The notes under the pieces: model-generated | What the model was told of the DNA's origin: nothing | What the model saw: only the letters and a program-made list of their open reading frames with translations | The model's database searches: none | Shown: positions 20,694 to 30,094 of the stretch, piece by piece | How positions within the stretch are numbered: position 1 is the first letter of the stretch | How the letters are laid out: each line of letters opens with the position of its first letter | Origin: Conoideocrella luteorostrata | Lineage: Eukaryota > Ascomycota > Sordariomycetes > Hypocreales > Clavicipitaceae | Reading direction: 5' to 3' | NCBI GenBank assembly: GCA_032433595.1 | Contig: JASWJB010000238.1 | Location: forward strand, 1-64,000 | Length of the DNA: 64,000 nt | Translations under genes and position numbers: made by a program

Positions 20694-20910
20694 GGCGGGC
20701 TTAGATGTGCCTCAAAATAGTGAAGGTGGGGGCATGGTGGTGGAGGGAGGGGCTAAGTCTACTGTGTACCCAGCTGGTATTGGCGACCAGCCCCCAGCTT
20801 ACTGTCCACCAGCTTCGTCCGGTGGGCCTTGGCCAACTGCCCTCCGCCCCACTGCTGCGCTGTCGCTTCGGACCACCCCTTATATACCGTGCAACAGCTT
20901 CTACGCCGTA

Positions 20911-20983
20911 CGAGCGCAGCGAGGCCGGGGGTTTGGGGGCTGGCCCCCATGATATACAGTCGTGGCGTAAAACAACAATGCTT
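20911..20983. mobile_element. Palindromic MITE, copy 3 (right end missing)
   Basis: Left end CGAGCGCAGCGAGGCCGGGG through TTTGGGGGCTGGCCCCCATG and the core CAGTCGTGGCGTAAAACAAC. It stops at about 20983 without the right terminal repeat. It lies about 220 bp upstream of the kinase start (that gene reads leftward), preceded by TA. Confidence 0.85.
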
Positions 20984-21194
20984 CACATGCTCGAACGGGG
21001 GTCTTGAGCAGGGTAGTCTTGGCAATCAACATACTCGTCCGAAACCGCTCATGGTCTCCTTGTATTCTCTGTGTCATCACACATACTTTTATCCAAATCA
21101 ATTGTACGATATAATGCACTGCATACTTATTGTATTTTACTAGTATATTTTTTCTTTTTAAAAAAAAAAAAATTCAAGCGTATATTAATATTCG

Positions 21195-21825
21195 CTACGT
21201 ACGCCCTCTGCCTTGACGTAGACGTGTTGTTTCACTGTGTCGGACCGCTCGCTGCGTTACTCCCACAGCTGCGACCAACTGTATCCTCCGTGCATCTGAC
21301 CTTCCCTGGCCAGTTTCGCCAAGCTGAGATAACAGCCTATCCACTTGACCCTCTACAGAGGTATCGTTCCAGTTAGTTTATACTATAAACTAATATTTAT
21401 TGTTTTAGTCTCTAAAACGTACCTTCTAGTCGATCTAACTCATCTAAATTTGTTGGAAAATCGTCGATAAGCCGCCCATCGCTCACACTGTACATCGGCG
21501 ACAGGGGAACACTTCCGTGCGCCACGGGCGCATTCTGTTGTCGTGCTAGCAGGTTCTTCATCCTAGCCCACTCAGTTAAAGAACAATCCACAAATTGTTC
21601 AGGGCACGCCCAGCTTGCTTTGCGGATGCTCGTCACTTACTTCACATCAAGACTCTTGTCTAGCTGTTGGAGTCCCGACGCCACTCCATCGACCTTACGC
21701 TCGACTAACTCCAGCTTTTCCACAACTTGTTGCATTGTCTGCAAAAGTTGTGACCCGCCGTCCACGGCAGGTATGTTCCCAAACAAAGTAACCTGTCGCG
21801 ACAGTTCACCGCACTGCTGTGACAT
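21195..21825 (-). CDS. Small conserved fungal coiled-coil protein of unknown function, three exons
   Basis: Model: exons 21641-21825, 21423-21562 and 21195-21352 on the minus strand, with introns of 78 nt (GTAAGT...GGCTAG) and 70 nt (GTACGT...AACTAAC...CTGTAG). Splicing gives one continuous frame of about 160 residues. Recognisable segments are LFGNIPAVDGGSQLLQ, a heptad-like QQVVEKLELVERKVDGV, MYSVSDGRLIDDFPTNLDEL and GQVDRLLSQLGETG. This matches a common short fungal hypothetical family with N-terminal coiled coil and a terminal LL..LG motif. No enzyme motif is present. The start is uncertain: the frame stays open a few codons upstream to a TTG (LPDFGAM), so an upstream exon ending near 21850 is possible. 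Confidence 0.75.
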
Positions 21826-22451
21826 TGCCCCAAAATCGGGCAACTCAGGGAGTACAGTGTCTATCGTACTTCACCACACTCTGTGTGTGTGTAACAAGAG
21901 GCGTGTCTTCCCGGACACAAAAGAGCTATGTTCGAGTATAAAGAGAAAAGAGAAGAAACGGAGAACAAAGGAAGGGGAGGGAAACGCCCTTAGGTTTCCA
22001 GCGTAAATATTCGAGGTGGGGCGGCGGGTCACCCGCAAGGGCCATCTCCCGCCGTGCTGTAGTACGTACGAGACGAAGCTGGCATGGGGCCGCCGCCAGA
22101 GCCAGTGCCAGTGTGAACACCAACCAGACCAGCACAGGTCAGCGAGTGACTGCTTCAAAATCTAACATGGCCAAGGAACCGAGCCGCGTACGGTCATGAT
22201 TGTGTTTCGTGACGCGACGCGCCAGCACCACGCCAAGGTGCTGCGCCGGAGAGCACCTACCCCGACCATGTTACTTCCAGACCCTGCTGCCGTTCACGCG
22301 AATACGGACTCGCTTTTTAACTACTAATAATAGTTGTGATTAAACTAATTTATAACTTGGGCGAGTAGGCAGTTGTAAAAATGCCGCATACATAAGGCTC
22401 CATCTGCCAGATACAAGTTACGGAGCTCTTCAGCAAGGTTCAGAGTGACAT

Positions 22452-23483
22452 TCACGCTACTGCGCCAGCCTGGCTCTGCATCTCGTAAAACCGCTTCTCT
22501 GTCCAATCATATACGTTATCGTATACGAATCCCTCTGATTTGAACAAGCTGCGGAAACGATAACGCAGGAGATGATAGTCAGGCTTGGTGTTGAACGCAA
22601 GTGACCTAGTATACTTGATATACTCGACAAATTCCTGTGGCAAACCTTGACAAATCGATTCCACTGGTATGTTGTTCTTCTTCTCTTTTATCAGTTCATC
22701 CTTTTCTTTCTTACTTGCCGCTCGAAGGCCTTGCCAAGGCAACTTGCCCCGTGCCAAATAGACAAGAACATAGCCTAGAGACTCCAGGTCGTCATTCCAC
22801 GACTGCTCTACACCGATGCTGTTAGCACAAGGTTCTGAACGGCTCATGTTGTTGGGATTCTTAAACGTACCAAGTCCATTGTGATTGTTGAGGGTCGCAT
22901 ATCGTCTGGTACCGCCGAAAGGGCGACCTTTTTTTTGCTGGCGATGGGCGTCTGCACCGCGGAGGTCCTCGACCAACCCAAAATCGATGGTATACAACGT
23001 ATTGCCTTGCCTGCCAACTCCCATGAGAAAATTTTCCGGCTTGATGTCGCGATGGAGGAAGCCCTTGGAATGGATATACTGGATCCGGGAAATTGCCTGG
23101 TCCGCAATCAGGAGGACGGTTTTGAGTGATAGGCGCCGACCACAGTAGTTGAGCAAATCCTCCAGGGACGGGCCGAGAATTGTATGGACCAACACGTAGT
23201 AGTCATCCTGGCGGCCAAACCATAGGACCTGAGGAACTCCAACTCCGCCAGAAAGAGCTCGGTACGTGTTTGCTTCATCCTCAAGCATATCGCCTCTTTC
23301 GCGATGACCTTCGCGATGATGCATCAGCTTGATCGCAACCTTTTCCCCGGTGCGAGTATCGGTCCCTATGAGGTCAACGTCAGAGCACGAGCATAATCTA
23401 CCGACGAAAAACGTACCTTCGTAAACCAGGCCGAAACCGCCCTTGCCGATCCTGTAATCGACGCGATACTTGTCTTTGATCAT
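22452..23483 (-). CDS. Casein kinase 1-like serine/threonine kinase, three exons
   Basis: Exons 23417-23483, 22871-23365 and 22452-22807 (minus), with introns of 51 nt (GTACGT...CATAG) and 63 nt (GTACGT...GCTAAC...TGTAG). Removing them gives 305 residues and restores CK1 landmarks: glycine loop GKGGFGLVYEG (13-23), TDTRTGEKVAIKL with K35, HRDIKPEN (127-134), DFG (150-152) and LNNHNGLEQSWNDDLESLGYV. Both introns are a multiple of three without stops, so unspliced reading also stays open and would mislead. The C-terminal lobe is complete but there is no long regulatory tail or lipid-anchor motif. CK1 enzymes phosphorylate primed Ser/Thr; the target here is unknown. Start ATG 23483 is chosen because upstream codons come from unrelated DNA including a MITE fragment. 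Confidence 0.9.
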   Translation of the reverse strand: MIKDKYRVDYRIGKGGFGLVYEGTFFVGRLCSCSDVDLIGTDTRTGEKVAIKLMHHREGHRERGDMLEDEANTYRALSGGVGVPQVLWFGRQDDYYVLVHTILGPSLEDLLNYCGRRLSLKTVLLIADQAISRIQYIHSKGFLHRDIKPENFLMGVGRQGNTLYTIDFGLVEDLRGADAHRQQKKGRPFGGTRRYATLNNHNGLGTFKNPNNMSRSEPCANSIGVEQSWNDDLESLGYVLVYLARGKLPWQGLRAASKKEKDELIKEKKNNIPVESICQGLPQEFVEYIKYTRSLAFNTKPDYHLLRYRFRSLFKSEGFVYDNVYDWTEKRFYEMQSQAGAVA

Positions 23484-23555
23484 TATCTGCACGACGTTAA
23501 AACGTGAGCACGTGATGCAGTCATTCGTTCCATTCTTTTGAAATATCTGCACGTA

Positions 23556-23591
23556 CGAGCGGTATCCAGTCACGGTGTACACAACAGTGTG
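23556..23591. mobile_element. Palindromic MITE fragment, copy 4
   Basis: CGAGC is joined directly to GGTATCCAGTCACGGTGTAC and ACAACAGTGT: the first bases of the left end fused to the core, with the rest deleted. It lies 73 bp upstream of the CK1-like start codon, in the likely 5' leader or promoter. Confidence 0.75.
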
Positions 23592-23923
23592 GACGACTCA
23601 CCTTCATATTTGACTCGCGACCGCCAAGTTATCAAGACAGTCCACGATGGTGAGATTGGTACTGGCCGATGAAGTCGGGACTCAAAATGTACACGGGGGT
23701 CACGTGGTCTGACCAGACATTCTTGCACTCCAGCCTCTGTGTTTTTGTATGGTGACTCCTGTTCCAAGTCTCAATCAAACCTGCCACGATACCACCCCTC
23801 TGTCCGGTCAAGTCAGCAATTACGCGTAACGTGAGGCACTCTAGGGTCTGTGTACACGCTCGCCAGACGCGCCTACGCGATACGCTATAACGCGCTGTTG
23901 TCACAGTTTGGTCTTCTCCCTTG
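23592..23923. other. Intergenic region upstream of the CK1-like gene
   Basis: Only short out-of-frame reading segments and no repeat shared with the rest of the window. It probably contains the promoter of the leftward CK1-like gene. No specific motif can be claimed. Confidence 0.4.
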
Positions 23924-24229
23924 GGGTGTGATGCACGAAACCGTACAAACTTAGTCGGCGTCATAAATCGTGCACAAAGGACGTGCTAGCTGTTCTTTGT
24001 TCGCTAAGGGTGTGATCCACGAAACCGTACAAACTTAGTCGGCGTCATAAATCATGCACAAAGGACGTGCTAGCTGTTCTTTGTTCGCTAAGAGTGTGAT
24101 CCACGAAACCGTACAAACTTAGTCGGCGTCATAAATCGTGCACAAAGGACGTGCTAGCTGTTCTTGTCCGCTAAATTCCGTACTGCACAAAATCACTACA
24201 AAGTTAGTCGCCGTTCGTGGATCACACCC
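23924..24229. mobile_element. Small TIR element with three tandem 84-bp copies of its left end
   Basis: Three head-to-tail units (23924, 24008, 24092; 84, 84 and 83 bp) each start GGGTGTGATCCACGAAACCG or a one-base variant and continue ACAAACTTAGTCGGCG. The block ends with the inverted complement CGTTCGTGGATCACACCC at 24212-24229, preceded by AAAGTTAGTCGCC. The ends define a terminal inverted repeat of about 18 bp. Related ends occur at 46060, 47381 and 47497. No coding capacity; a non-autonomous DNA element is likely, superfamily unknown. Confidence 0.8.
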
Positions 24230-24715
24230 TTGAGATATCAAACGGTTGCGAATTGCATGGGTGGTACGGACATGTACTAATAATGCATGCTCGTGCTGCT
24301 GTTCACATCGATGACTCATACATACCCTTTCACTGCCTTGGTGAATCGTGGAAATCATATGTTCATAAGCTACCATGCCTCGCACCGTCCCGCTTCCACG
24401 CAACGGGTGTGCGACACATTTGGTCATAATCCCGCCGATCGAGCGAGCGGGGTCGTGTCGCTTTATTTATAGTAGTGTCCTTGGGAGCGGACCCGACCGG
24501 TTTAGGCCGGTGCGGGGACGCGCGCCCTTGTTCCGCGCCATGATTGGGCTACTGGCTCGCGGGCTTGCGGGCGCTACGACCTCCATGATGAATTGGGCCA
24601 CCGTCTTTGTTCCTGGCTTCCTCTGAATCAACAACTACAAACACCACCTGTCTCCCCTCTTTTTACTACCATATACACATCTCTCCCGTCTTTCACTGCC
24701 ATATACACATCTCTG
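24230..24715. other. Intergenic region before the DUF7924-like gene
   Basis: No supported gene. The last 120 bp are pyrimidine-rich, with two copies of CCATATACACATCTCTC/T just upstream of the ATG at 24716, a plausible 5' leader and promoter. TATTTATAG at about 24466 could serve as a TATA element; this is an inference. Confidence 0.4.
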
Positions 24716-26160
24716 ATGGCGAGAATGCAGAACAAGAAAAGGCAGCCCACAGACGAAGCCCCACTACAACAAGATGATTCGGGAAGCACAGCACCGGCCA
24801 AGAAGTATAAGACGAGGAGCGAAATCGAATACGACAATTGGGTCAACTGGAAACCCCCGCCCAAGTTCTACGACAGTTTGTCCAAGATCCATCTCACCCG
24901 CAAGGCATTGGAAGAGCTCGACCGACGTACCAAAACACAACGCCAAAGACGCTCGCCTCCGCCGACACTTACAACCACGACTCTCCGGGGGGGTCCTCCA
25001 CGGTTCGCAAGACACGGTGGTCCCGATTTACGCCATCTTCGAGGTGTAAGCTGTCGCGATATTCCCCTTTTGAAGTTTTGCTGACATGTTGCTAGTGTCC
25101 TGAGCCGATCAAAAGTCGTTCCGCCGCCGCGATGAGTTCCAGAAGCCGGAGTCGCGGGACCGGATCGGTAAACCAACCCTCTACCCTTCCCACTACGGAA
25201 ACGCCCAAGAAGACTAAGAAGTCGGGACCCTATGATCGCGACTTCGAGATGCATTTGAAGGATAATCACATTCACCCCATAGACGACTCGCAAAAACCTG
25301 ATTTGAAAGAGATCAGGGCGGCTCTCGCGAAACGAAGGCCATCGCTCTCGCCTTCCAGGTTTTCCGAAGGCGCTTTCGAGACGTTTCAAAAGAACAATAA
25401 TCAGGCCAAAAATAAAGCCGATGTTGTCGCAAACGTGATACCCACCATCCTTGGCTTAAATCGGCACGCGTTTGCTCGAGACACAGTCTTCGGGAATCTT
25501 GAGGGTTTCACGGATTCCATCACCGCCGCAAAACCAGACATCTACTACGGGTCAGATCCCCGGGAGCTCTGTCCGCCAGTCCGCAACGAGCTCGGTCACC
25601 ACATTGTTCCATCGACCATGCAGGATGAGCCGTTGGCGCCCAACTTCTTCATGGAAGTCAAAGGCCCGCGCGGCAGTCCTGAGGTGGCGATGCGGCAGGC
25701 GCGCTACGATGGAGCCGTGGGGTCTCGCGCCATGCACACTCTGCAAAACTATGGCCGAGAAGAGCTACAATACGACGGGAAACCATACACCTTTAGCTCG
25801 ACCTACCAGGATGGTTACCTTAAACTACACGCTCATCATATTACGGCGCCGACGACTAAAGGAGGGCGGCCCGAGTATCACATAGCCCAGATCAGTACAT
25901 GGGGTATAACTAGCGACGTTAGCACATACGTCCAGGGGGCTACGGCGTTCCGGAATGCATTGGACTTGGCTGGAGATTACCGCCAGAGCTTCATTCAAGC
26001 GGCCAACGCCAGAGTGCAACCACCGATGACGGCTGAAGCAGCTAGTCAAGAGAAGCTGCTGACAACGCTGACAACGCTGACGATGCTGACGGTGCTGGCA
26101 ATGCTGACGATGCTGACGATGCTGACGATGCTGACGATGCTGACAATGGTGCCTTTATGA
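24716..26160 (+). CDS. Fungal DUF7924-like protein with PD-(D/E)XK-type motifs; C-terminus frameshifted
   Basis: Exons 24716-25045 and 25096-26160, with a 50-nt phase-0 intron (GTAAGC...TTGCTGAC...GCTAG). Exon 1 encodes a basic, Pro-rich N-terminus (WKPPPKFYDSLSKIHLTRKA, RFARHGGPDLRHLRG). Exon 2 carries the conserved domain: PSLSPSRFSEGAFETF, NLEGFTDSITAAKPDIYYG, NFFMEVKGPRGSPEVAMRQA, RYDGAVGSRAMHTL and ITSDVSTYVQGATAFRNAL. P257-D258, E297-x-K299 and Q311 are arranged as in PD-(D/E)XK nucleases, so a nuclease fold is plausible; activity is unproven. From 26053 a 9-bp GCTGACGAT repeat shifts the frame. The frame in use ends at 26160, while the likely native C-terminus (SSFTFIFTESS, then a basic RKRPRTRAS tail, to 26352) continues in another frame. 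The allele may be mildly damaged. The DUF number is from memory. Confidence 0.75.
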
Positions 26161-26352
26161 TCAAGATGATTCACCACTCCTCACTCAACAACAACAGTCC
26201 ATCGCTGACTTTGATGACCCAGCAACTGCCTCGAGCTTTACTTTTATTTTCACCGAGTCGTCACGGCCCAAGCGACTTCTCAGTGCTCGATCCAGTGGCA
26301 GTGGCACGAAATCATCCAAGAGCCGAAAGCGTCCACGCACGAGAGCTTCCTA
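26053..26352 (+). pseudogene. Out-of-frame C-terminal segment of the DUF7924-like gene
   Basis: A GCTGACGAT-type 9-bp microsatellite (about 26060-26145) reads Ala-Asp-Asp in one frame and Leu-Thr-Met in the frame joined to the upstream domain. Beyond it, a third frame (about 26147-26352) reads a Gln- and Ser-rich segment ending in a nuclear-localisation-like basic cluster (SKSRKRPRTRAS) and a stop. That looks like a native tail. No GT-AG pair I tried restores the frame, so slippage in the microsatellite is the simplest cause. Confidence 0.6.
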
Positions 26353-26951
26353 ATCAGTCGCTGCCACAGGCCTAGCGGAGGATGCTGTCGAGGAGTCTTT
26401 TTTGCGTCCACAAAGGAGGGTCTGCCTCCTGTTTCCCCTGTTGTAGATGACGTAAAACAGCGACTGTATGACTATTAAAGGAGCCATAAAAATCACTTGC
26501 CCAGCCCTAGCAGACATTTCGTTATGCAATCAAATGCAATTAAATGTGGCCAGAGATGCTCAGGTGTTGGGGTAGCCCCCCCCCCGCACCGACCGGGGCA
26601 TTTACAGCTTATACTACTCCGTACTGTACACTCCACCTCGAAAGGGAGCCCGTAAAGTCCCCGGTAAATGAGTACTTGTTCCACCTGCGAGGTCGGGGAA
26701 GATTTAGAGACTTGGCATGGGTGGAGTCTGGGATTTGAAGACTGAGACACAGCTCTCGTCATCTTCGACGGCAGCAAGGAAAAGACGTGAAAAGGACTCC
26801 ATGTCTCTCAGCTTTCAGAACGAGATAGACGCACTTGATGTCAGTATTGAGAACATGAAAGCGGCCAAGGCCAAGATTGAGGACGAGATTGACCTTCTCA
26901 AGGGGTGGGGCTATCCAGCTAGCTAGCTAGCTAGCTGGGTCGCCGTCTTGA
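26353..26951. other. Intergenic region between two convergent genes
   Basis: Holds the 3' flanks of the rightward DUF7924-like gene and the leftward APH-like gene. A short plus-strand stretch at 26802-26926 reads as a coiled coil (NEIDALDVSIENMKAAKAKI) but has no partner exon, and I do not call it. A C run (about 26576-26586) and a GCTA tandem (26918-26936) are low complexity. Confidence 0.45.
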
Positions 26952-28575
26952 TCAGACAGCAGCCATGACAATTGCAGTCGCTATAGTTGCGCCGATAATG
27001 CCAGCACCCTGTGAGATTGGTTTGAGGCGGGCCATCCAACCAAGTGTCGGCGGCGGCGGCGGCGGAGGCAGCGACATTGCCACGGTTTTTGCGTTGCCTT
27101 GTCCATGGTCATCATCAGGATAAATCAACAAGTCCAACTCATCCTGATATCTGCGGTGATCTTGTTCCTTGATTTCTGCGAGCAAAGAGCGCAGAGGATC
27201 CTCTTCAGAAAAGGCCAGTAGGGAGTCCTTGGCAGACAAGGGGTCCTCGCTAGATAAGTGTTGATGGATGAACCAATCCACCTCGGTCCAGTTTTCAAGG
27301 GCATTGGCGATCAACGGCTCGGCATGTTCTGTTCTTCCAGCCCATTCATCGTGTAGCAAGCTGTTTCCGTACATTTCCTCCTCTCGTGACTTGACTATTG
27401 TTAGAAACTCAGCAAAGTGTCTCCTACGGAAGAGCTGCCACGAATTTGGGTTGGCCAGTTGTGCAGCATCCCTTTTGCTGAGCCAGAGAGGCGGCGCAAA
27501 GTATTGAACCGGCACAACACGACTCCACTCCCAGTCGAGCAGCCCAACTATTCGCATCCTGTCGTTGACAAGCAGATTCGACAAATGCAAGTCGCCATGG
27601 ACCAGCACAAACGGTCCTTGGTCAAGGCTGGGGTCTATCCACTTCTGAACGTGCTTGCTGAACAAGAAATGGTTATAGAGGGATTCGAGGCCCATGTCAG
27701 CGGCCACCGCATTCCGGCTCTTCAAAAAAGCGTTGTACCCAATGCTCAACAACATCCTTGTGTATGTATTGGCAGATTGAAGGAGCCCCGACTCGTCATG
27801 ATGAAAATTTTGAATGCTCAAGGGGTCCAAGCCCTCAAGCTGCATCATGTTCATTTCAAGCGACGCCGTCTTCTCGCCAACACACACTGTATTGTTAGTA
27901 TCCCCTACCGCGCCCGCGCCCGCGCCCGCTCCTCCCATCATCATGGGCTTGCCGATTAACGGGAACTCCTGACGTCTTAGCTGGACATAAACATCTGCCA
28001 GCGATGTGTACAGCCCAAATCTCCTGTCGGCGGACAAGCTATGAAATTCAGCCGGCGAGAGGAGTTTTCCGTCAATGTATTCAAGAATGACAAACGTGGA
28101 CAGAGCGTCATCAGCGCCGCCGCCGCCGCCGTCTGTGCAGTAGGCCAGGACTTTTGGGACGGGGACTGTAGTGCAATGTGACATATGTCTAGCTCTCTAA
28201 TCAGCAAACCGCCACGGGTTGATGACACACGGCCAAGGATGCATGTAATGAGTGCAGTGCTTACCGCATTGTGGCAACCTCGCACTCTAGTTTGCGGCGT
28301 GGACAGTATGCGAGGCAAGGACGCAGAGGGATGTGCAAGACACATTTCTGCCCGTCGGCGAGCTCGATGAAGAATGATATGTTGTAGCTCCCGCGAGCAT
28401 AGTAGTCGCCGCAGGACTCTGACTGGAAGAAACGGGCCGTTGGTTTACCACATTTTGCTGACGCGAGTTTGAGTATGTCCTTTTCGCGACTTCGTAGCTG
28501 GGTGATGAACTCGTCGCGTCGCCGGTGCACCGAATGTTGGATTATTCCATTGTTGAAATGTTGTACCCTGCTCAT
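26952..28575 (-). CDS. Aminoglycoside-phosphotransferase-fold (APH-like) small-molecule kinase, two exons
   Basis: Exons 28265-28575 and 26952-28188 (minus), with a 76-nt intron (GTAAGC...GAGCTAG), phase 2, giving 515 residues. The fold is supported by FVILEYIDGKLLSP (nucleotide-pocket hinge), the catalytic Brenner loop VHGDLHLSNLL (HGDLH at 301-305) and the metal-binding GLLDWEWSRVVPVQYFAPP (320-325). Fungal APH-family proteins phosphorylate unknown small molecules, and the name does not imply drug resistance. Oddities are a Gly run near residue 125 and a poly-Pro run before the C-terminus, both from GGC-type triplet repeats, an alternating Gly-Ala insert (GGAGAGAGAVG), and a hydrophobic C-terminal 18-residue segment that could be a tail anchor. 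All catalytic residues are present, so it is probably functional. Confidence 0.9.
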
Positions 28576-29299
28576 GCTTTCCCCGCAAGCTAAGACTTTT
28601 ATTTTTTAAAAAGACTATTAATTTAAAAATGGCCATTATTTGCCCGAAGGATAGATGATGCCAGTGTAGAAACGGTGGGCCCTTTTTCGTGGAGAATGGT
28701 AGCAACTTTGCGCCCGGTACTGGTTAGTCAGCAGCATTGTGCACGAGCCATCTGGATGGAATTTCATGCTCGAAATTCGTCTTCAAACCCTGATGCAATT
28801 GCTGCAGCTGGGTTTGACGAAAATAAAATAGCATAATACAAAAGCTGACGCAGTTAGCTATATAATAGTGCAGTTTTCATGCATTTTAGTCGGGTTGTTG
28901 TGCTGTGGTGCCGCCTGGAAGCCGATTTTGGCCGCAGCCTGAATTTCCCTAAAAAATAATCCCGCGCAAGGCGTCCCTCACTGCGCTGCCATCTGACTCA
29001 ATCACCACAATGGACAAGTCTTTCAAGAAGACTTCGAGTCTGCCACCATGAGTAGAAAAATTCGAGGGTTGCACCACACGACACCGTGGACTCTGTGCGC
29101 TCAGCATAGACAAAGGGGAAACCGTGATAGTGGGTATGTAGACTCTTCCAACGGAATAGTGCGACAAGAAATCCTATACGCCCCATGCTCGCAATCTTGC
29201 AAGCATCCGCTCGGCATTCTAACGGGCTACCACCTAAATTTTTATCATGCTGGAAGTGGTATTTCCGCACGGCTGTTGGATATTAAATAGCAATATGCA
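28576..29299. other. Intergenic region right of the APH-like gene
   Basis: AT-rich near 28600-28630, then no recognised family. A stretch at 28870-28960 (CATGCATTTTAGTCGGG..., GGAAGCCGATTTTGGCCGCA) resembles 57680-57745, suggesting an old shared sequence. No gene is supported. Confidence 0.45.
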
Positions 29300-30094
29300 G
29301 TAATTTATAGCGTTAAGGAATTTATAACTATAGCCATTTGCCCACGTTAAAGTACGTTTCTATCCACCTGTTTATATCTATCCTCTCCCTCCTGTCCGCG
29401 TTAGTCTGCTTGGTCAGGGCCCCAGCAATTAAGGGCTTCTAGCAACATACAGTGGCAGCATAGTTCAGGATAATAACTAGCGCTCTAGATAGCATAATAC
29501 CTATTGCAAAAGATATAAAACAATACGGCGCACATAATGCAACAAGAGACAGCGCTATAAATGTAGCACACAGAGCGTAAACCACCAAAAACTATGCTTA
29601 GTCTTAGTCTAGCCCGCTATTAGGGGCTTACAAGCAACATGATAACTAGCAACACCATGACCAGTGGTCAAGATGGAATACGACCCGGCGCAAAAGATAC
29701 ACGCGAGCCCAGCGCACAAGGTGTAATAAGAAGCAGGGCATAAAACAAAACACTAGGCGTGTAATCAGCCAAAATATAGTCTTACACGCCAATAAAGCAC
29801 AACTCAATAACCAGCGCCCACAACAGAACCAAACCTGGCGCAAATGACTCGCAAGAGCGCAGCGATCACGATGCAGACGGAACAAAGCCGCTGCGGCCAC
29901 TCTGCGGCGGGCAGCGCACAGAATGCCGGCGGGATAGGTGGTTTTTTCGCTCGGGTTGTGAGAAAAAGGAGAAGACTGTGAGCAGGAAAAGGAGGAGGTT
30001 GTGTACGGTTTTCTGGGAACTAAGACCAAGTCCTCTTAGCTATTACTCTGTACTGTAAGTAGAGTAAAAACTAGGAGGACAACGTCGTAGTCTC
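29300..30094 (+). repeat. C element copy 3, with extended 5' part
   Basis: Starts with a segment (TTTATATCTATCCTCTCCCT, GTCAGGGCCCCAGCAATTAAG) also found, inverted, at 42960-43080. It then has the CATAATGCAACAAGAGACAG and ACCACCAAAAACTATGC units and the 3' CACTCTGCGGCGGGCAGCG, AATGCCGGCGGGATAGG and GGTTTTTTCGCTCGGG block. It is more diverged than copies 2 and 7. It runs directly into satellite S at about 30095. Confidence 0.7.

Noticed and set aside
23484..23582. N-terminal extension of the CK1-like kinase to an ATG at 23582
   Set aside because: The added residues are encoded by a MITE fragment and unrelated leader DNA. The ATG at 23483 begins just before the conserved glycine loop.
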